Source of the DNA: UBA2112 sp964596695
GTDB lineage: Bacteria; Patescibacteriota; Saccharimonadia; Saccharimonadales; Saccharimonadaceae
Assembly: GCA_964596695.1 (NCBI GenBank)
Contig: CAZQVE010000002.1
Location: 124,001 to 188,000 of the forward strand
Reading direction: 5' to 3'
DNA: 64,000 bases
A program made the position numbers and the translations under genes. The notes beneath the pieces are model-generated. The model had not been told where the DNA came from, did no database searches, and saw only the letters and a list, made by a program, of their open reading frames with translations. Each line of letters opens with the position of its first letter. The stretch's first letter is position 1. Positions 7,888 to 15,859 of the stretch are shown one piece after another.

Positions 7888-10806
7888 ATGAGACGCTACA
7901 ATCCAACAGAGATAGAGCCAAAATGGCAGCAGTTTTGGGGTGAGAACGGCACGTACGTTGCCGATCTTGACAGTGCCAAAACGAAATACTTCGCCATGAG
8001 CATGTTCAATTACCCGAGCGGTGCCGGTATCCACATCGGCCATGCTATGAATTACACTATCAGCGACGTCATGGCGCGCTTCAAACGCCAGCAGGGGTAT
8101 GAGAGCTACCACCCAGTAGGATGGGACGCGTTTGGCCTGCCAGCCGAAAATTACGCTATAAAGACAGGCGTATCTCCGCAAAAAAGCATGGAGACGATCA
8201 TCCCCGGCTATCATAAGCAGTACAAAGCTATGGGGTGGAGCAATGATTGGACCAAAGAGATCGCGACGCACGAGCCGGAGTACTACAAATGGACCCAGTG
8301 GATATTCGCCGAAATGTTCAAACAGGGCCTGGCCTATCAGGACAGCCGTATGCAATGGTGGTGCGACAAGGATAAAACCGTGTTGTCCAATGAGCAGGTT
8401 ATTGATGGTAAGTGCTGGCGCCACGACGGTCCGGATGATCCGCTGGTGGAGAAAAAGGAAATCAAACAATGGTTCTTCAAGATTACCGAGTATGCCGATG
8501 AGCTGCTTGAGGCAACCGACGCGCTTGACTGGACAGACACCGTGAAACTGGCGCAGAAAAACTGGATCGGCAAGTCCCAGGGTGCCGAAATTGATTTTGA
8601 ACTGGTATTTGATGACGAGAAATTGAACGAAAACCGCGACGAGGACGGTAAGAAGGCTCACCTGACCGTCTTTACAACGCGTCCTGATACCTTATTCGGA
8701 GCCACGTTTCTCGTTATAGCGCCCGAGCACCCGATGCTTGCCACCCTGACGACTAATGAACAGGAGCAGGCCGTTGATGACTACGTGAGAGAGTCGACGA
8801 AGAAATCCGAATTGGAACGTATGGAGAGCAAAGACAAGACCGGTGTGTTTACCGGTTCGTATGCTATCAATCCTGCAAATGGAGAGAGGGTGCCTGTGTG
8901 GGTGGCTGATTACGTATTATTTGGATATGGTACCGGAGCGATTATGGCTGTGCCTGCGCACGATCAGCGTGATCGTGAGTTCGCGCAGAAGTATGATCTG
9001 CCGATCGTCAATGTCGTCGATCCTGTCGCGGTGCGCGAGGACGCCAAAGACAAGCAAACCGACGTCGTCAAAGACAAGATCGTCGCCGTCGTCACGAACG
9101 ACAAGGACGAGTTGCTCACTATCAATTGGGGTGACAAGGGCGGTCGATTGTTCGTCGGCGGTACTGTCGAGGGCGACGAATCGCCCGAAACGACGGCACT
9201 TCGCGAAGTGACAGAGGAGACTGGCTATACGGATTTGAGACTTGAAGCCGTAGGCCAGGAAACCTTCCATTACAAATATTATGCATTCTCAAAAGGAGAG
9301 ACGCACGAGACCGACGTGAAATTCGTCAGATTGCGACTTGGTAGCGATGCGCGTCAGGAGCAAAATCTCGACGAATCCGAGAAGGACAATTTTTCAGTCG
9401 AGTGGGTGAGTCAGAAACAAGCAGAGGCTGAAATCGTAGAACCGTTACACCGCTATGCCTACGACAAATTCATTGCAGGCGAATGTTTCAACGATGAAGG
9501 AGTCATGGTCAATTCCGGTGAATTTGACGGCCTGCCCAGCAGCGATGCCCGCGAGCGTATCGTCGAGTGGCTGGAAGAAAAGGGCGTCGGCGAATCGAAG
9601 ACGACATTCAAACTTCGCGATTGGTCAGTGAGTCGTCAGCGTTACTGGGGTGCGCCGATTCCTATTATCAACTGCCCGACGGATGGTCCAGTACTGGTAC
9701 CAGACGAAGACTTGCCTGTTGTGCTGCCTGAGCTAACTGATTTTGCACCGAGCGGCGATGGTCGCAGTGCGCTTGCGCGTGCCGATGACTGGCTGCATGT
9801 GATGTGTCCGAAGTGCGGCGGCGATGCCGAGCGCGAGACGGACACGCTTGATACATATATATGCAGCAGCTGGTATTTCCTGCGCTATTTGGATCCGCAC
9901 AATACTGACCGACTCGTCGGTTTCGAGCGTGCAAACAAGTGGATGCCGGTTGACTTCTATAACGGCGGTGATCATGCCACGGCGCATATGATTTACGCTC
10001 GTTTCGTGACCCGATTCTTGCATAAGCAAGGACTGGTAAACGACCCTGAGCCGTTCAAACGCTTTCTATTCAACGGCAAGGTGACGGCTGCTGACGGGCA
10101 GATGTTTAGCAAGAGCAAGGGGAACGGAGTCGATCCACTCCAGATTATTGACAGCGGCTATGGTGCCGACTCATTGCGAACCTATTTGATGTTCGCGGCG
10201 CCGCTCGACCTATGGGTTCGTTGGGATGAACAGGGCGTGCCGGGCACGTACCGATTCTTGAATCGTGTCTGGAATATCGTGCAGGAATTCAACGAATCTA
10301 CTGAAGGCGAAAAGTCTGATGCTGTGCTCAAAGTCACGCATCCGGCCATCAAAAAAGCGACCGCTGATTTAGAAGATCAAAAGTACAATACCGCTATCGC
10401 GGCTATGATGAAACTGACTAACGATCTGTACGACCTGAAGGCCAAAGAGGGGTTCGGCGATCAGACCAACTGGCGGTTCGCGCTGGAATCGCTTGTGGCA
10501 CTTGTGGCACCGTTTGCACCACACATCGCTGAGGAGTTGTGGCACCAGTTGGGTCATGATACGTCCGTACACCGCGATAGCTGGCCTAAGTGGGATGACA
10601 AATATCTTGTCTCCGACACCATGACTATCGTCGTGCAGGTGAATGGCAAACTCCGCGCTACCGTGGAACTTCCGGCTGATGCCAGCGAAGACGACATCAA
10701 AAAAGCCGCACTGGAGGCGGAGAACGTCACGAAATTTGTCGGTGACAAAGAGCCTCTCAAAATCATCTACATACCGAAAAAACTCGTAAACGTCGTCGTA
10801 AAATAG
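7888..10806 (+). CDS. leuS: Leucyl-tRNA synthetase with an inserted Nudix domain
   Basis: 972 residues (E. coli LeuRS 860). Class I features: HIGH at residues 49-52, editing-domain TTRPDTLFG near 259 and HDQRD near 354, and the KMSKS loop as MFSKS at 739-743 (second catalytic Lys kept, first Lys replaced by Met). Between the editing-domain HDQRD and the return segment GVMVNSGEFDGL there is an extra domain, about residues 397-530 (bases 9076-9477), with a complete Nudix box at 425-447: G-x5-E-x7-REVTEETGY. The reading frame is uninterrupted across it. TGTTATACT (extended -10, TATACT 7875-7880) ends 7 nt before the ATG, so the mRNA should be leaderless. A palindromic terminator follows. Confidence 0.97.
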   Translation: MRRYNPTEIEPKWQQFWGENGTYVADLDSAKTKYFAMSMFNYPSGAGIHIGHAMNYTISDVMARFKRQQGYESYHPVGWDAFGLPAENYAIKTGVSPQKSMETIIPGYHKQYKAMGWSNDWTKEIATHEPEYYKWTQWIFAEMFKQGLAYQDSRMQWWCDKDKTVLSNEQVIDGKCWRHDGPDDPLVEKKEIKQWFFKITEYADELLEATDALDWTDTVKLAQKNWIGKSQGAEIDFELVFDDEKLNENRDEDGKKAHLTVFTTRPDTLFGATFLVIAPEHPMLATLTTNEQEQAVDDYVRESTKKSELERMESKDKTGVFTGSYAINPANGERVPVWVADYVLFGYGTGAIMAVPAHDQRDREFAQKYDLPIVNVVDPVAVREDAKDKQTDVVKDKIVAVVTNDKDELLTINWGDKGGRLFVGGTVEGDESPETTALREVTEETGYTDLRLEAVGQETFHYKYYAFSKGETHETDVKFVRLRLGSDARQEQNLDESEKDNFSVEWVSQKQAEAEIVEPLHRYAYDKFIAGECFNDEGVMVNSGEFDGLPSSDARERIVEWLEEKGVGESKTTFKLRDWSVSRQRYWGAPIPIINCPTDGPVLVPDEDLPVVLPELTDFAPSGDGRSALARADDWLHVMCPKCGGDAERETDTLDTYICSSWYFLRYLDPHNTDRLVGFERANKWMPVDFYNGGDHATAHMIYARFVTRFLHKQGLVNDPEPFKRFLFNGKVTAADGQMFSKSKGNGVDPLQIIDSGYGADSLRTYLMFAAPLDLWVRWDEQGVPGTYRFLNRVWNIVQEFNESTEGEKSDAVLKVTHPAIKKATADLEDQKYNTAIAAMMKLTNDLYDLKAKEGFGDQTNWRFALESLVALVAPFAPHIAEELWHQLGHDTSVHRDSWPKWDDKYLVSDTMTIVVQVNGKLRATVELPADASEDDIKKAALEAENVTKFVGDKEPLKIIYIPKKLVNVVVK

Positions 10807-10808
10807 GA

Positions 10809-10834
10809 AATCCCCCGCGTATACGCGGGGGATT
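10809..10834. terminator. Perfect 26-bp palindrome, bidirectional terminator
   Basis: AATCCCCCGCGTA and its exact complement form a 13+13 palindrome between the convergent leuS and the 10854-11183 gene. There is no long T-run, so efficiency is uncertain. Confidence 0.65.
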
Positions 10835-10853
10835 GCCCTAGGGATTGTTGTGA

Positions 10854-11183
10854 CTATCGGCTCTGCCGCCTGGCGCGCGAGCGCTGGACGGCTGGTGTTG
10901 GCCGGCGGACATCCATCGTTCCGACGCCGACCGCCATCAAGAAGGTGACGAGCGCGGCGAGCGGAAAGATCCATACGCCGGGTTTGGCCGGAGCCGGAAA
11001 GGGGGCGGCGTAGACGATCGCTATGACGACCTCGCTGCCCGCTATCCATGCCAGGGTATTGGCGACATGACCGGCGGTCATGTGTTCGCGCCTCGTGAAT
11101 CGCCGCGCTGCCCACTCGCAGGTGAGTAAGGCGGCGGTGACGATCGTGAGCACGACGAAAACGCTACCACTATCCAGGTTCAC
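10854..11183 (-). CDS. Small multi-helix membrane protein, function unknown
   Basis: 109 residues with three hydrophobic helices, about 8-24 (VFVVLTIVTAALLTCEW), 43-60 and 70-88, and an Arg-rich C-terminus (RSRARRQSR). GTG 11183 is the start: a Shine-Dalgarno TTAGGAG lies about 8 nt upstream. The gene is visibly GC-richer than its neighbours and sits on the opposite strand to leuS and rpmF. It shares this pattern with 14587-14802, 20438-20857 and 60958-61251. No family recognised. Confidence 0.6.
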   Translation of the reverse strand: MNLDSGSVFVVLTIVTAALLTCEWAARRFTRREHMTAGHVANTLAWIAGSEVVIAIVYAAPFPAPAKPGVWIFPLAALVTFLMAVGVGTMDVRRPTPAVQRSRARRQSR

Positions 11184-11396
11184 TTGTTCACTCCTAAGGA
11201 CTCTAGCCGAGCGGGGGTGCTCAGACTATACCTTAATTATAACATAAACATTATAATACATCAACCTTTTGCCGCCCCCCTTGCTGCTATGGGTTCGAGC
11301 TGGTTTTTCGGTAACATCGAAGTTCATAGACAGCCTCCCGCAAAAATGCTATAATCACCTATAAGTTATAGATAACACCGAAAGGAGAACTTTTCC
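11184..11396. promoter_or_regulatory. Divergent promoter region of the 11183 gene and rpmF
   Basis: An AT-rich core around 11222-11262 holds several TATAAT-like boxes facing left; the transcribed leader of the minus gene includes a GAGC/GCTC hairpin. On the right, an extended -10 TGCTATAAT (TATAAT 11350-11355) and the ribosome site AAAGGAG (11381-11387) serve rpmF, giving it a leader of about 35 nt. Confidence 0.65.
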
Positions 11397-11552
11397 ATGG
11401 CTCAACCGAAGAAGCAAACAAGCCCGCGTAAAACGGGTTTGCGCCGCAGTCATTTAGTGCTCAATTTGGCCCGCCGCGTCAACGCGACTTCCCCTGTAAA
11501 AGTGAAGACGACCAAGAACGAAACGGGCAAAAAACTCGCAAAACAAGCATAA
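11397..11552 (+). CDS. rpmF: 50S ribosomal protein bL32
   Basis: 51 residues. The N-terminus MAQPKKQTSPRKTGLRRSH matches the bL32 pattern (MA-PK--TS----RRSH). The protein is shorter than typical bL32 and has no Cys, so the zinc-binding motif found in many bL32 proteins is absent. An AAAGGAG ribosome site precedes the ATG by about 9 nt and the promoter leaves a normal leader, unlike many neighbours. Confidence 0.85.
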   Translation: MAQPKKQTSPRKTGLRRSHLVLNLARRVNATSPVKVKTTKNETGKKLAKQA

Positions 11553-11600
11553 ACGCGATACACTAAGAGCAAATCATTAACAAGAAAGAACCGAAGAGTA

Positions 11601-12059
11601 ATGGCATCAAATCGTCATTTGGGCAGGATCGTCGCACTACAGTCACTGTACGAGTATGAATTTCGCGTACAGGCTGAAGACAAGAGCGCGGCGATTGACG
11701 ACATACTTCGCCGCAACCTTGAACGCTACGAACAGGAGATCGAGGACACCGACTTCGTGTCCGAGCTGGTTCATGGCGTACTTGAGAAACAGGACGATCT
11801 CGACAATCATATCCGGCCGCTTGCGCCGGAATGGCCCCTGGAACAGATCGCCCGAATCGACCGCAATATCTTGCGGTTAGGATTGTATGAACTGCTGTAT
11901 CGCGGTGATAGCGTTCCGCCTAAGGTCGCAATCAACGAAGCAGTCGAACTCGCCAAAGCTTTTGGTTCTGACAACTCAAGCAAATTCATCAACGGCGTGC
12001 TTGGCACGGCGTTCCGAACGCTTGTGGAGGCTCAGTCAGATGCCGACGCCAAAGTTTAA
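11601..12059 (+). CDS. nusB: Transcription antitermination factor NusB
   Basis: 152 residues, all-helical NusB fold. Diagnostic segments are RIVALQSLYEYEF near the N-terminus, RIDRNILRLGLYELLY near residue 85 and PPKVAINEAVELAKAFGSDNSSKFINGVLG near 104-133. NusB binds boxA RNA with NusE (S10) in rRNA antitermination. The last 20 nt overlap the start of the following Nudix gene, so the two are translationally coupled; rnc then overlaps that gene, giving a nusB-nudix-rnc RNA-processing operon starting about 50 nt downstream of rpmF. Confidence 0.95.
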   Translation: MASNRHLGRIVALQSLYEYEFRVQAEDKSAAIDDILRRNLERYEQEIEDTDFVSELVHGVLEKQDDLDNHIRPLAPEWPLEQIARIDRNILRLGLYELLYRGDSVPPKVAINEAVELAKAFGSDNSSKFINGVLGTAFRTLVEAQSDADAKV

Positions 12060-12534
12060 TAAATTCAAACAGTACTTCAACCGTAATAAACCATCTATTC
12101 AAGAAATTGTCCGCGAACCAACCTCGGGCGGTATTGTTTTTCGCCGTGATAAAAAGAATCAAGTTGAAATATTGCTGATCCAAGACGCCAAAGACCGCTG
12201 GACGATTCCAAAAGGACATATCGAGGAGGGCGAAACTGCGCAGCAAACCGCCAAGCGCGAGATCGGTGAAGAGGCAGGTCTCATGAATGTCGACATTCTT
12301 AGCTGGCTAGGAAAGATCCACTTTCGCTATCGACGCGTTGACAAATTAGTACTTATGACGACGCAGATTTATCTGGTCAGGGCGAAGGGCGATACTGACG
12401 CGATCAAAAAGGAAGATTGGATGAACGATATTCGTTGGTTCAAATTCCATGATGCGCTAGACGAAATCGAGTATGAGGATATCGGCAAACTCATGCTATT
12501 AGCAATGAAGAAGATAAGGCAAGAAAACCTGTGA
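12040..12534 (+). CDS. Nudix hydrolase
   Basis: 164 residues from ATG 12040. Complete Nudix box near residues 67-89: G-x5-E-x7-REIGEEAGL. A basic N-terminal extension of about 35 residues (FNKFKQYFNRNKPS) precedes the domain. Substrate unknown; Nudix enzymes hydrolyse nucleoside diphosphate compounds including NTPs, diadenosine polyphosphates or mRNA 5' ends. Sitting inside a nusB-rnc operon, a nucleotide or RNA-end substrate is plausible but unproved. Overlaps nusB by 20 nt and rnc by 4 nt. Confidence 0.92.
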   Translation: MPTPKFNKFKQYFNRNKPSIQEIVREPTSGGIVFRRDKKNQVEILLIQDAKDRWTIPKGHIEEGETAQQTAKREIGEEAGLMNVDILSWLGKIHFRYRRVDKLVLMTTQIYLVRAKGDTDAIKKEDWMNDIRWFKFHDALDEIEYEDIGKLMLLAMKKIRQENL

Positions 12535-13244
12535 GCGGTATGCAGACAGCACCATACCAGGACTTCGCTCGCAATCAGTTAGGTTTTGAATTCGTTAATC
12601 TCGATCTGCTGATTACCGCATTAACGCACCGCAGCTACGTGAACGAGCACCGCAAAAGCGTATCTCAACACAATGAGCGGCTAGAATTTCTTGGTGATGC
12701 CGTTCTAGAGCTCGCAGTGACGGACTATTTGTATAATCATTTTTCCGAACCAGAAGGTATCCTGACGAGCTGGCGCTCCAGCCTCGTGCGTACTGAGAGT
12801 ATTGGCGCGGCAGGCGACAAATTAGGATATGAGCCGTTGCTGCGCATGAGCCGCGGCGAGAAAAACGGCAGCTCGCGCGCTCGCCAGCAGATATTAGCGA
12901 ACGCGTTTGAGGCTGTCATAGGCGCTATCTATCTGGAGCGCGGTTACGATGACGCTGAGAAGTTCATAGCCAAGCATATTCTGAGCAAGCTCGATGACAT
13001 CTTGAAGACCGGTAGCTGGCGTGACCCGAAATCCCACCTACAGGAGGTATCGCAGCGTATCGATGGCCAGACGCCGGTATACAGGGTGTTGAGCGAAGAG
13101 GGTCCTGATCACGACAAAGTATTCACGCTCGGTGTATTCGTCGGTGACAAACGTATGGGCAAAGGTACCGGATCAAGCAAGCAGAATGCACAGCAAGAGG
13201 CAGCTCGCGCCGCGTTGAAGGCCTACGAGAAGCACGGCAAGTAG
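12531..13244 (+). CDS. rnc: Ribonuclease III
   Basis: 237 residues. RNase III signature ERLEFLGDAVLEL near residues 46-58 with the metal-binding acidic residues, the second acidic site in NAFEAVIGAIYLERG near 125-139, and a C-terminal double-stranded RNA-binding domain (HLQEVSQRIDGQTPVYRV ... SKQNAQQEAARAAL) from about 163. Start GTG 12531 overlaps the Nudix stop (GTGA), with AAGG 11 nt upstream; ATG 12540 is an alternative. Processes rRNA precursors and structured mRNA. Confidence 0.96.
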   Translation: MSGMQTAPYQDFARNQLGFEFVNLDLLITALTHRSYVNEHRKSVSQHNERLEFLGDAVLELAVTDYLYNHFSEPEGILTSWRSSLVRTESIGAAGDKLGYEPLLRMSRGEKNGSSRARQQILANAFEAVIGAIYLERGYDDAEKFIAKHILSKLDDILKTGSWRDPKSHLQEVSQRIDGQTPVYRVLSEEGPDHDKVFTLGVFVGDKRMGKGTGSSKQNAQQEAARAALKAYEKHGK

Positions 13245-13260
13245 CCGTGCCTTATCTCTG

Positions 13261-13289
13261 TTGACATATGGGGTCAAAAACTGTACAAT
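13261..13289 (+). promoter_or_regulatory. Sigma-70-type promoter of rpsP
   Basis: TTGACA (13261-13266), 17-bp spacer, TACAAT (13284-13289). About 48 nt of leader then precede rpsP, with AAAGGA at roughly 13326. Confidence 0.85.
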
Positions 13290-13343
13290 CATTCGAGAAC
13301 TAGAGAAAAACTCTAACGTGAAGTAAAGGATTATTTATTTAAT

Positions 13344-13790
13344 ATGCTCGCAATTCGTTTGCAACGTATCGGTCGCAAGGGCTATCCAGTCTATCGTGTT
13401 GCCGTTCAAGAAGCCCAGCGCCACCCGTCAAGCGGCCGTGTGGTTGCGTATGTCGGTAGCTACAACCCGCACACTAAAGAAGTGTCTGTTCAGAAGGACG
13501 CCGTTCAGAAATACCTGGATAACGGTGCGCAACCTACGCCTCGTGTCGTTAAACTTCTAAAGGCAGAGGGTGTGAAATTACCAAAATGGGTGAAGGGTCA
13601 CGACGATAGCCAGCAAAAAGCGATTAAGAACGTTGAAAAGCTGCGCAAGAACCGTCCTGCCGAAGAGGTAGGGGAAGCGCCGGCGGAGGAAGAGCCAGCT
13701 ACTGAAGAAGCCCCCGCCGAGACAACCGAAGAGGCTCCATCCGAGGAAGCCGCTTCCGAAACACCAGCCGAAGAAGAAAAGTCCGAATAA
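13344..13790 (+). CDS. rpsP: 30S ribosomal protein bS16 with acidic C-terminal tail
   Basis: 148 residues. Residues 1-80 are a normal bS16 (MLAIRLQRIGRKGYPVYRVA at the start, VGSYNPHTKEVSV, YLDNGAQPT). The remaining 60 or so residues are an extension made largely of Glu, Ala, Pro and Thr (EEAPAETTEEAPSEEAASET), strongly acidic, whereas common bS16 proteins have roughly 80-100 residues. The neighbouring KH protein has a similar acidic tail. Followed by a clear terminator. The role of the tail is unknown. Confidence 0.95.
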   Translation: MLAIRLQRIGRKGYPVYRVAVQEAQRHPSSGRVVAYVGSYNPHTKEVSVQKDAVQKYLDNGAQPTPRVVKLLKAEGVKLPKWVKGHDDSQQKAIKNVEKLRKNRPAEEVGEAPAEEEPATEEAPAETTEEAPSEEAASETPAEEEKSE

Positions 13791-13810
13791 TCTCTTTCAC
13801 GAACAAAAAT

Positions 13811-13838
13811 ACCCCGTCATAACCAGCGGGGTGTTTTT
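13811..13838 (+). terminator. Terminator after rpsP
   Basis: ACCCCG / CGGGGT stem with a 10-nt loop followed by GTTTTT, 20 nt past the rpsP stop. Confidence 0.85.
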
Positions 13839-13926
13839 CGTATTACTATATGCTAGTGCTTATCACGGCCAGACCATGGTATAATAGAGGTACGATACTA
13901 CTGATACGACCGTAAAGGGGGCACAC

Positions 13927-14373
13927 ATGTCAGCAACAATAGACCAGCAATTTGTCGAATATATCGTAAAGTCTCTTGTAGGACACCCGGACGACGTTTC
14001 TGTCGAACGGATCATTGATGAAAAAGGTGTTTTACTGTCACTCACTGTTCACCCGGATGATCTCGGCCGGGTTATTGGCAAGCGAGGTATTACCGCGCAG
14101 AGCCTGCGTACATTGCTTCGCGCGCTTGGCACCAAAAATGACGCTCGTTACAACCTGAAAATCGTCAACACCGACGGCGGTCGCGATGTCACTGTGTCAT
14201 CCGACGACACGGTCGATACTGATGATGATGTTGTGGCTGCCGCTGACGAGAGTGCTACTGATGAACCTGTGGAAGACCTAACAGAGGAGACTGTGGATAA
14301 CCAGGACGATGAGTCAGATTATGCGAAAAAGTCTCGAAAAGAGCTTGAAGAACTCGATGACCTTGATATATAA
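13927..14373 (+). CDS. KH-domain RNA-binding protein (KhpA-like) with acidic tail
   Basis: 148 residues. The first 75 are a KhpA/YlqC-type KH domain: YIVKSLVGHPDDV, then VHPDDLGRVIGKRGITAQSLR with the GxxG loop (GKRG) near residue 57. KhpA-type proteins are small RNA chaperones commonly located next to rpsP, as here. The last 65 residues form a Asp/Glu-rich tail (DDVVAAADESATDEPVED) not seen in typical family members of about 75-85 residues. Promoter TGGTATAAT (TATAAT 13880-13885); ribosome site AAGGGGG precedes the ATG. Confidence 0.9.
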   Translation: MSATIDQQFVEYIVKSLVGHPDDVSVERIIDEKGVLLSLTVHPDDLGRVIGKRGITAQSLRTLLRALGTKNDARYNLKIVNTDGGRDVTVSSDDTVDTDDDVVAAADESATDEPVEDLTEETVDNQDDESDYAKKSRKELEELDDLDI

Positions 14374-14452
14374 TCATAACAAGTTCACAAAAATCTGAAC
14401 TGCGAGCAATTCGGCGACAAACCCACCGCCGCCGGATGAGAGATTTATGTGT

Positions 14453-14478
14453 AAAACCGACCCGCAAGGGTCGGTTTT
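14453..14478 (+). terminator. Terminator after the KH gene
   Basis: AAAACCGACCC / GGGTCGGTTTT, an 11-bp perfect stem with loop GCAA, 80 nt past the KH stop. Symmetrical A/T runs would allow use in both directions. Confidence 0.85.
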
Positions 14479-14494
14479 CACTTGCAACGAAAAA

Positions 14495-14564
14495 GCCCGC
14501 CGGAAAAGCGGATACGCTGTACGGCGCGGGAGCGACGCTCCTCTTTTGGGCTTTTCCGGCGGGC
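14495..14564 (-). terminator. Long inverted repeat, terminator of the 14587 gene
   Basis: GCCCGCCGGAAAAGC (14495-14509) and its exact complement (14550-14564) form a 15-bp stem; the 40-nt loop contains a nested GGAGC/GCTCC hairpin. On the minus strand the structure is followed by CTTTTTCG. It is larger than the other terminators here. Confidence 0.7.
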
Positions 14565-14586
14565 AACACTGTCCGCTTACGTTGTG

Positions 14587-14802
14587 CTATGTACTCGCTG
14601 TGGTGTTGGCGTCATCCTCGTCGCAACCGCAGTGATGGTTGCAGCTGCAGCCGGTGGGCTTCTTTCCGGTCAGGACCAGAATGTAGTTACCCAGGTAGCC
14701 GCAGAGGCACATGGCGGCGAGGACAGCCCAGAAGATCGTCCAGCTTGGCACGTGCTTGGTGTATTCCCATACCGCAAGTGCGGCACAGATTGCAGCCCAC
14801 AT
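14587..14802 (-). CDS. Small membrane protein with a Cys/His-rich tail
   Basis: 71 residues: two hydrophobic helices (about 2-12 and 22-45, TIFWAVLAAMCLCGYLGNYILVL) and a C-terminal tail with CSCNHHCGC near residues 52-60 followed by acidic residues. The Cys/His cluster could bind metal, which is inference. ATG 14802 has a TTAGGAG ribosome site. Reversed relative to the flanking KH and trmD genes and GC-richer than they are; it interrupts the usual rpsP-khpA-rimM-trmD order. Confidence 0.6.
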   Translation of the reverse strand: MWAAICAALAVWEYTKHVPSWTIFWAVLAAMCLCGYLGNYILVLTGKKPTGCSCNHHCGCDEDDANTTAST

Positions 14803-14944
14803 AGTGTTCTCCTAATGCAAGGTACTGGCCGTTTGTTTGGCCGACAGACGTTTGGACAGGTGCACACGATAATCTCTCGACATGCGATTATATATTAATA
14901 TCTATAGGAGCATTTGTAAAGTTATATCTGCCATATGGCGAGCT

Positions 14945-14973
14945 TTGAGGTGACGGTTCCCCTCCTGTATAAT
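14945..14973 (+). promoter_or_regulatory. trmD promoter, leaderless start
   Basis: TTGAGG (14945-14950), 17-bp spacer, TATAAT (14968-14973); the trmD ATG follows after 8 nt, so transcription should start at or within a base or two of the A of the start codon. The clearest example of the leaderless class in this window. Confidence 0.85.
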
Positions 14974-14981
14974 GTGTACAA

Positions 14982-15677
14982 ATGAGAAAGTTCCAAGTCA
15001 TTACGTTGTTTCCCGAGATGTTTACGGGCGTGTTCGGTAGCTCCATGCTATGGAAGGCGCAAAAAGATGAACTCGTAGAGCTTTCGACGATCGATCTGCG
15101 TCAGTTCGGTATTGGTCCGCGCAAAACGGTGGATGACACGCCGTATGGCGGTGGCGACGGTATGCTGCTCAAGCCCGAGCCGCTCTTTGCCGCGGTCGAG
15201 TATGCCAAGTCCAAATACGACCTACCCCATCCTGCTAAAGGGCCGCACCCTATAGCAGAGCCGAGAGTAGTGTTGATGACGCCGCGTGGTCAGCGTTGGC
15301 GGCAGGCACTTGCCCAGCAGTGGGCCGACGACGAGCAGCGCGATTATATATTTATCTGTGGGCGCTATGAAGGCTATGACGAGCGGATACTCTCTTTAGT
15401 GGATGAGCAGGTGAGTGTTGGTGACTATGTACTAACCGGGGGTGAACTGCCGGCCATGACGATAATTGATAGTATCGTGCGGCTCATACCGGGAGTGTTG
15501 GGTGGCGAGTCCAGCGCTGCGATAGAAAGCTTTAGTGACGGCGAGACGCTTGAATTTCCGCAATACACACGGCCAGAGGAGTTTCGTGGCATGAAAGTGC
15601 CCGAGATACTTCTGAGTGGCAACCACGCGGCCATCGCCAAGTGGCGTGCCGACAACTCGTCCAAGGCCGCGAAGTAG
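14982..15677 (+). CDS. trmD: tRNA (guanine-N1-)-methyltransferase
   Basis: 231 residues, SPOUT-family methyltransferase that makes m1G37 in tRNAs reading CNN codons and so prevents +1 frameshifting. Key segments: ITLFPEMFTGVFGSSMLWKA at the N-terminus, DDTPYGGGDGMLLKPEPL near 50, and the SAM-binding trefoil knot ICGRYEGYDERI, VSVGDYVLTGGELP and IPGVLGGESS near 125-175. Start ATG 14982 is fixed by the promoter 8 nt upstream. rimM and rplS, often adjacent, are absent nearby. Confidence 0.97.
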   Translation: MRKFQVITLFPEMFTGVFGSSMLWKAQKDELVELSTIDLRQFGIGPRKTVDDTPYGGGDGMLLKPEPLFAAVEYAKSKYDLPHPAKGPHPIAEPRVVLMTPRGQRWRQALAQQWADDEQRDYIFICGRYEGYDERILSLVDEQVSVGDYVLTGGELPAMTIIDSIVRLIPGVLGGESSAAIESFSDGETLEFPQYTRPEEFRGMKVPEILLSGNHAAIAKWRADNSSKAAK

Positions 15678-15715
15678 TACAAAGAAGTTTATGCTAAAAA
15701 GCAATACCGAGAGGC

Positions 15716-15791
15716 ATGTCGAAAGGCGATGTAGAGGAATAACATCGAGGAGTAATGTCGAAAGGCAGTAGCCGAGTAACGATGTCGAAAG
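15716..15791. repeat. Three direct repeats of ATGTCGAAAG
   Basis: ATGTCGAAAG occurs at 15716-15725, 15755-15764 and 15782-15791 (starts 39 and 27 bp apart); the first two extend to ATGTCGAAAGGC. Between copies, CGATGT (15727-15732) and ACATCG (15742-15747) can pair, and variants of CCGAG/TCGAG recur. Irregular spacing argues against a CRISPR array. Confidence 0.7.
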
Positions 15792-15859
15792 ACGGCGTCG
15801 AGTCGCTAATACGAACAACTATAACATGTAATATGAACAACGTAAGAGTAACGCAAAAT

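Noticed and set aside
7885..8661. Minus-strand open frame of 258 codons
   Set aside because: Antisense to the conserved HIGH region of leuS; no ribosome site or family.
10369..11115. Long minus-strand open frame (248 codons)
   Set aside because: It runs antisense through the end of leuS and out of frame through the better-supported 10854-11183 membrane protein, and its protein is Arg-rich and featureless.
14447..14635. Plus-strand open frames in 14436-14898
   Set aside because: They read through two terminator hairpins and antisense to the 14587-14802 gene.
15716..15791. Possible CRISPR array
   Set aside because: Repeats are 10-12 bp with unequal spacing and no cas genes nearby.
15432..15818. 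Minus-strand open frame covering the repeats after trmD
   Set aside because: Overlaps trmD antisense and has no start signal; the repeats are not periodic in codons.
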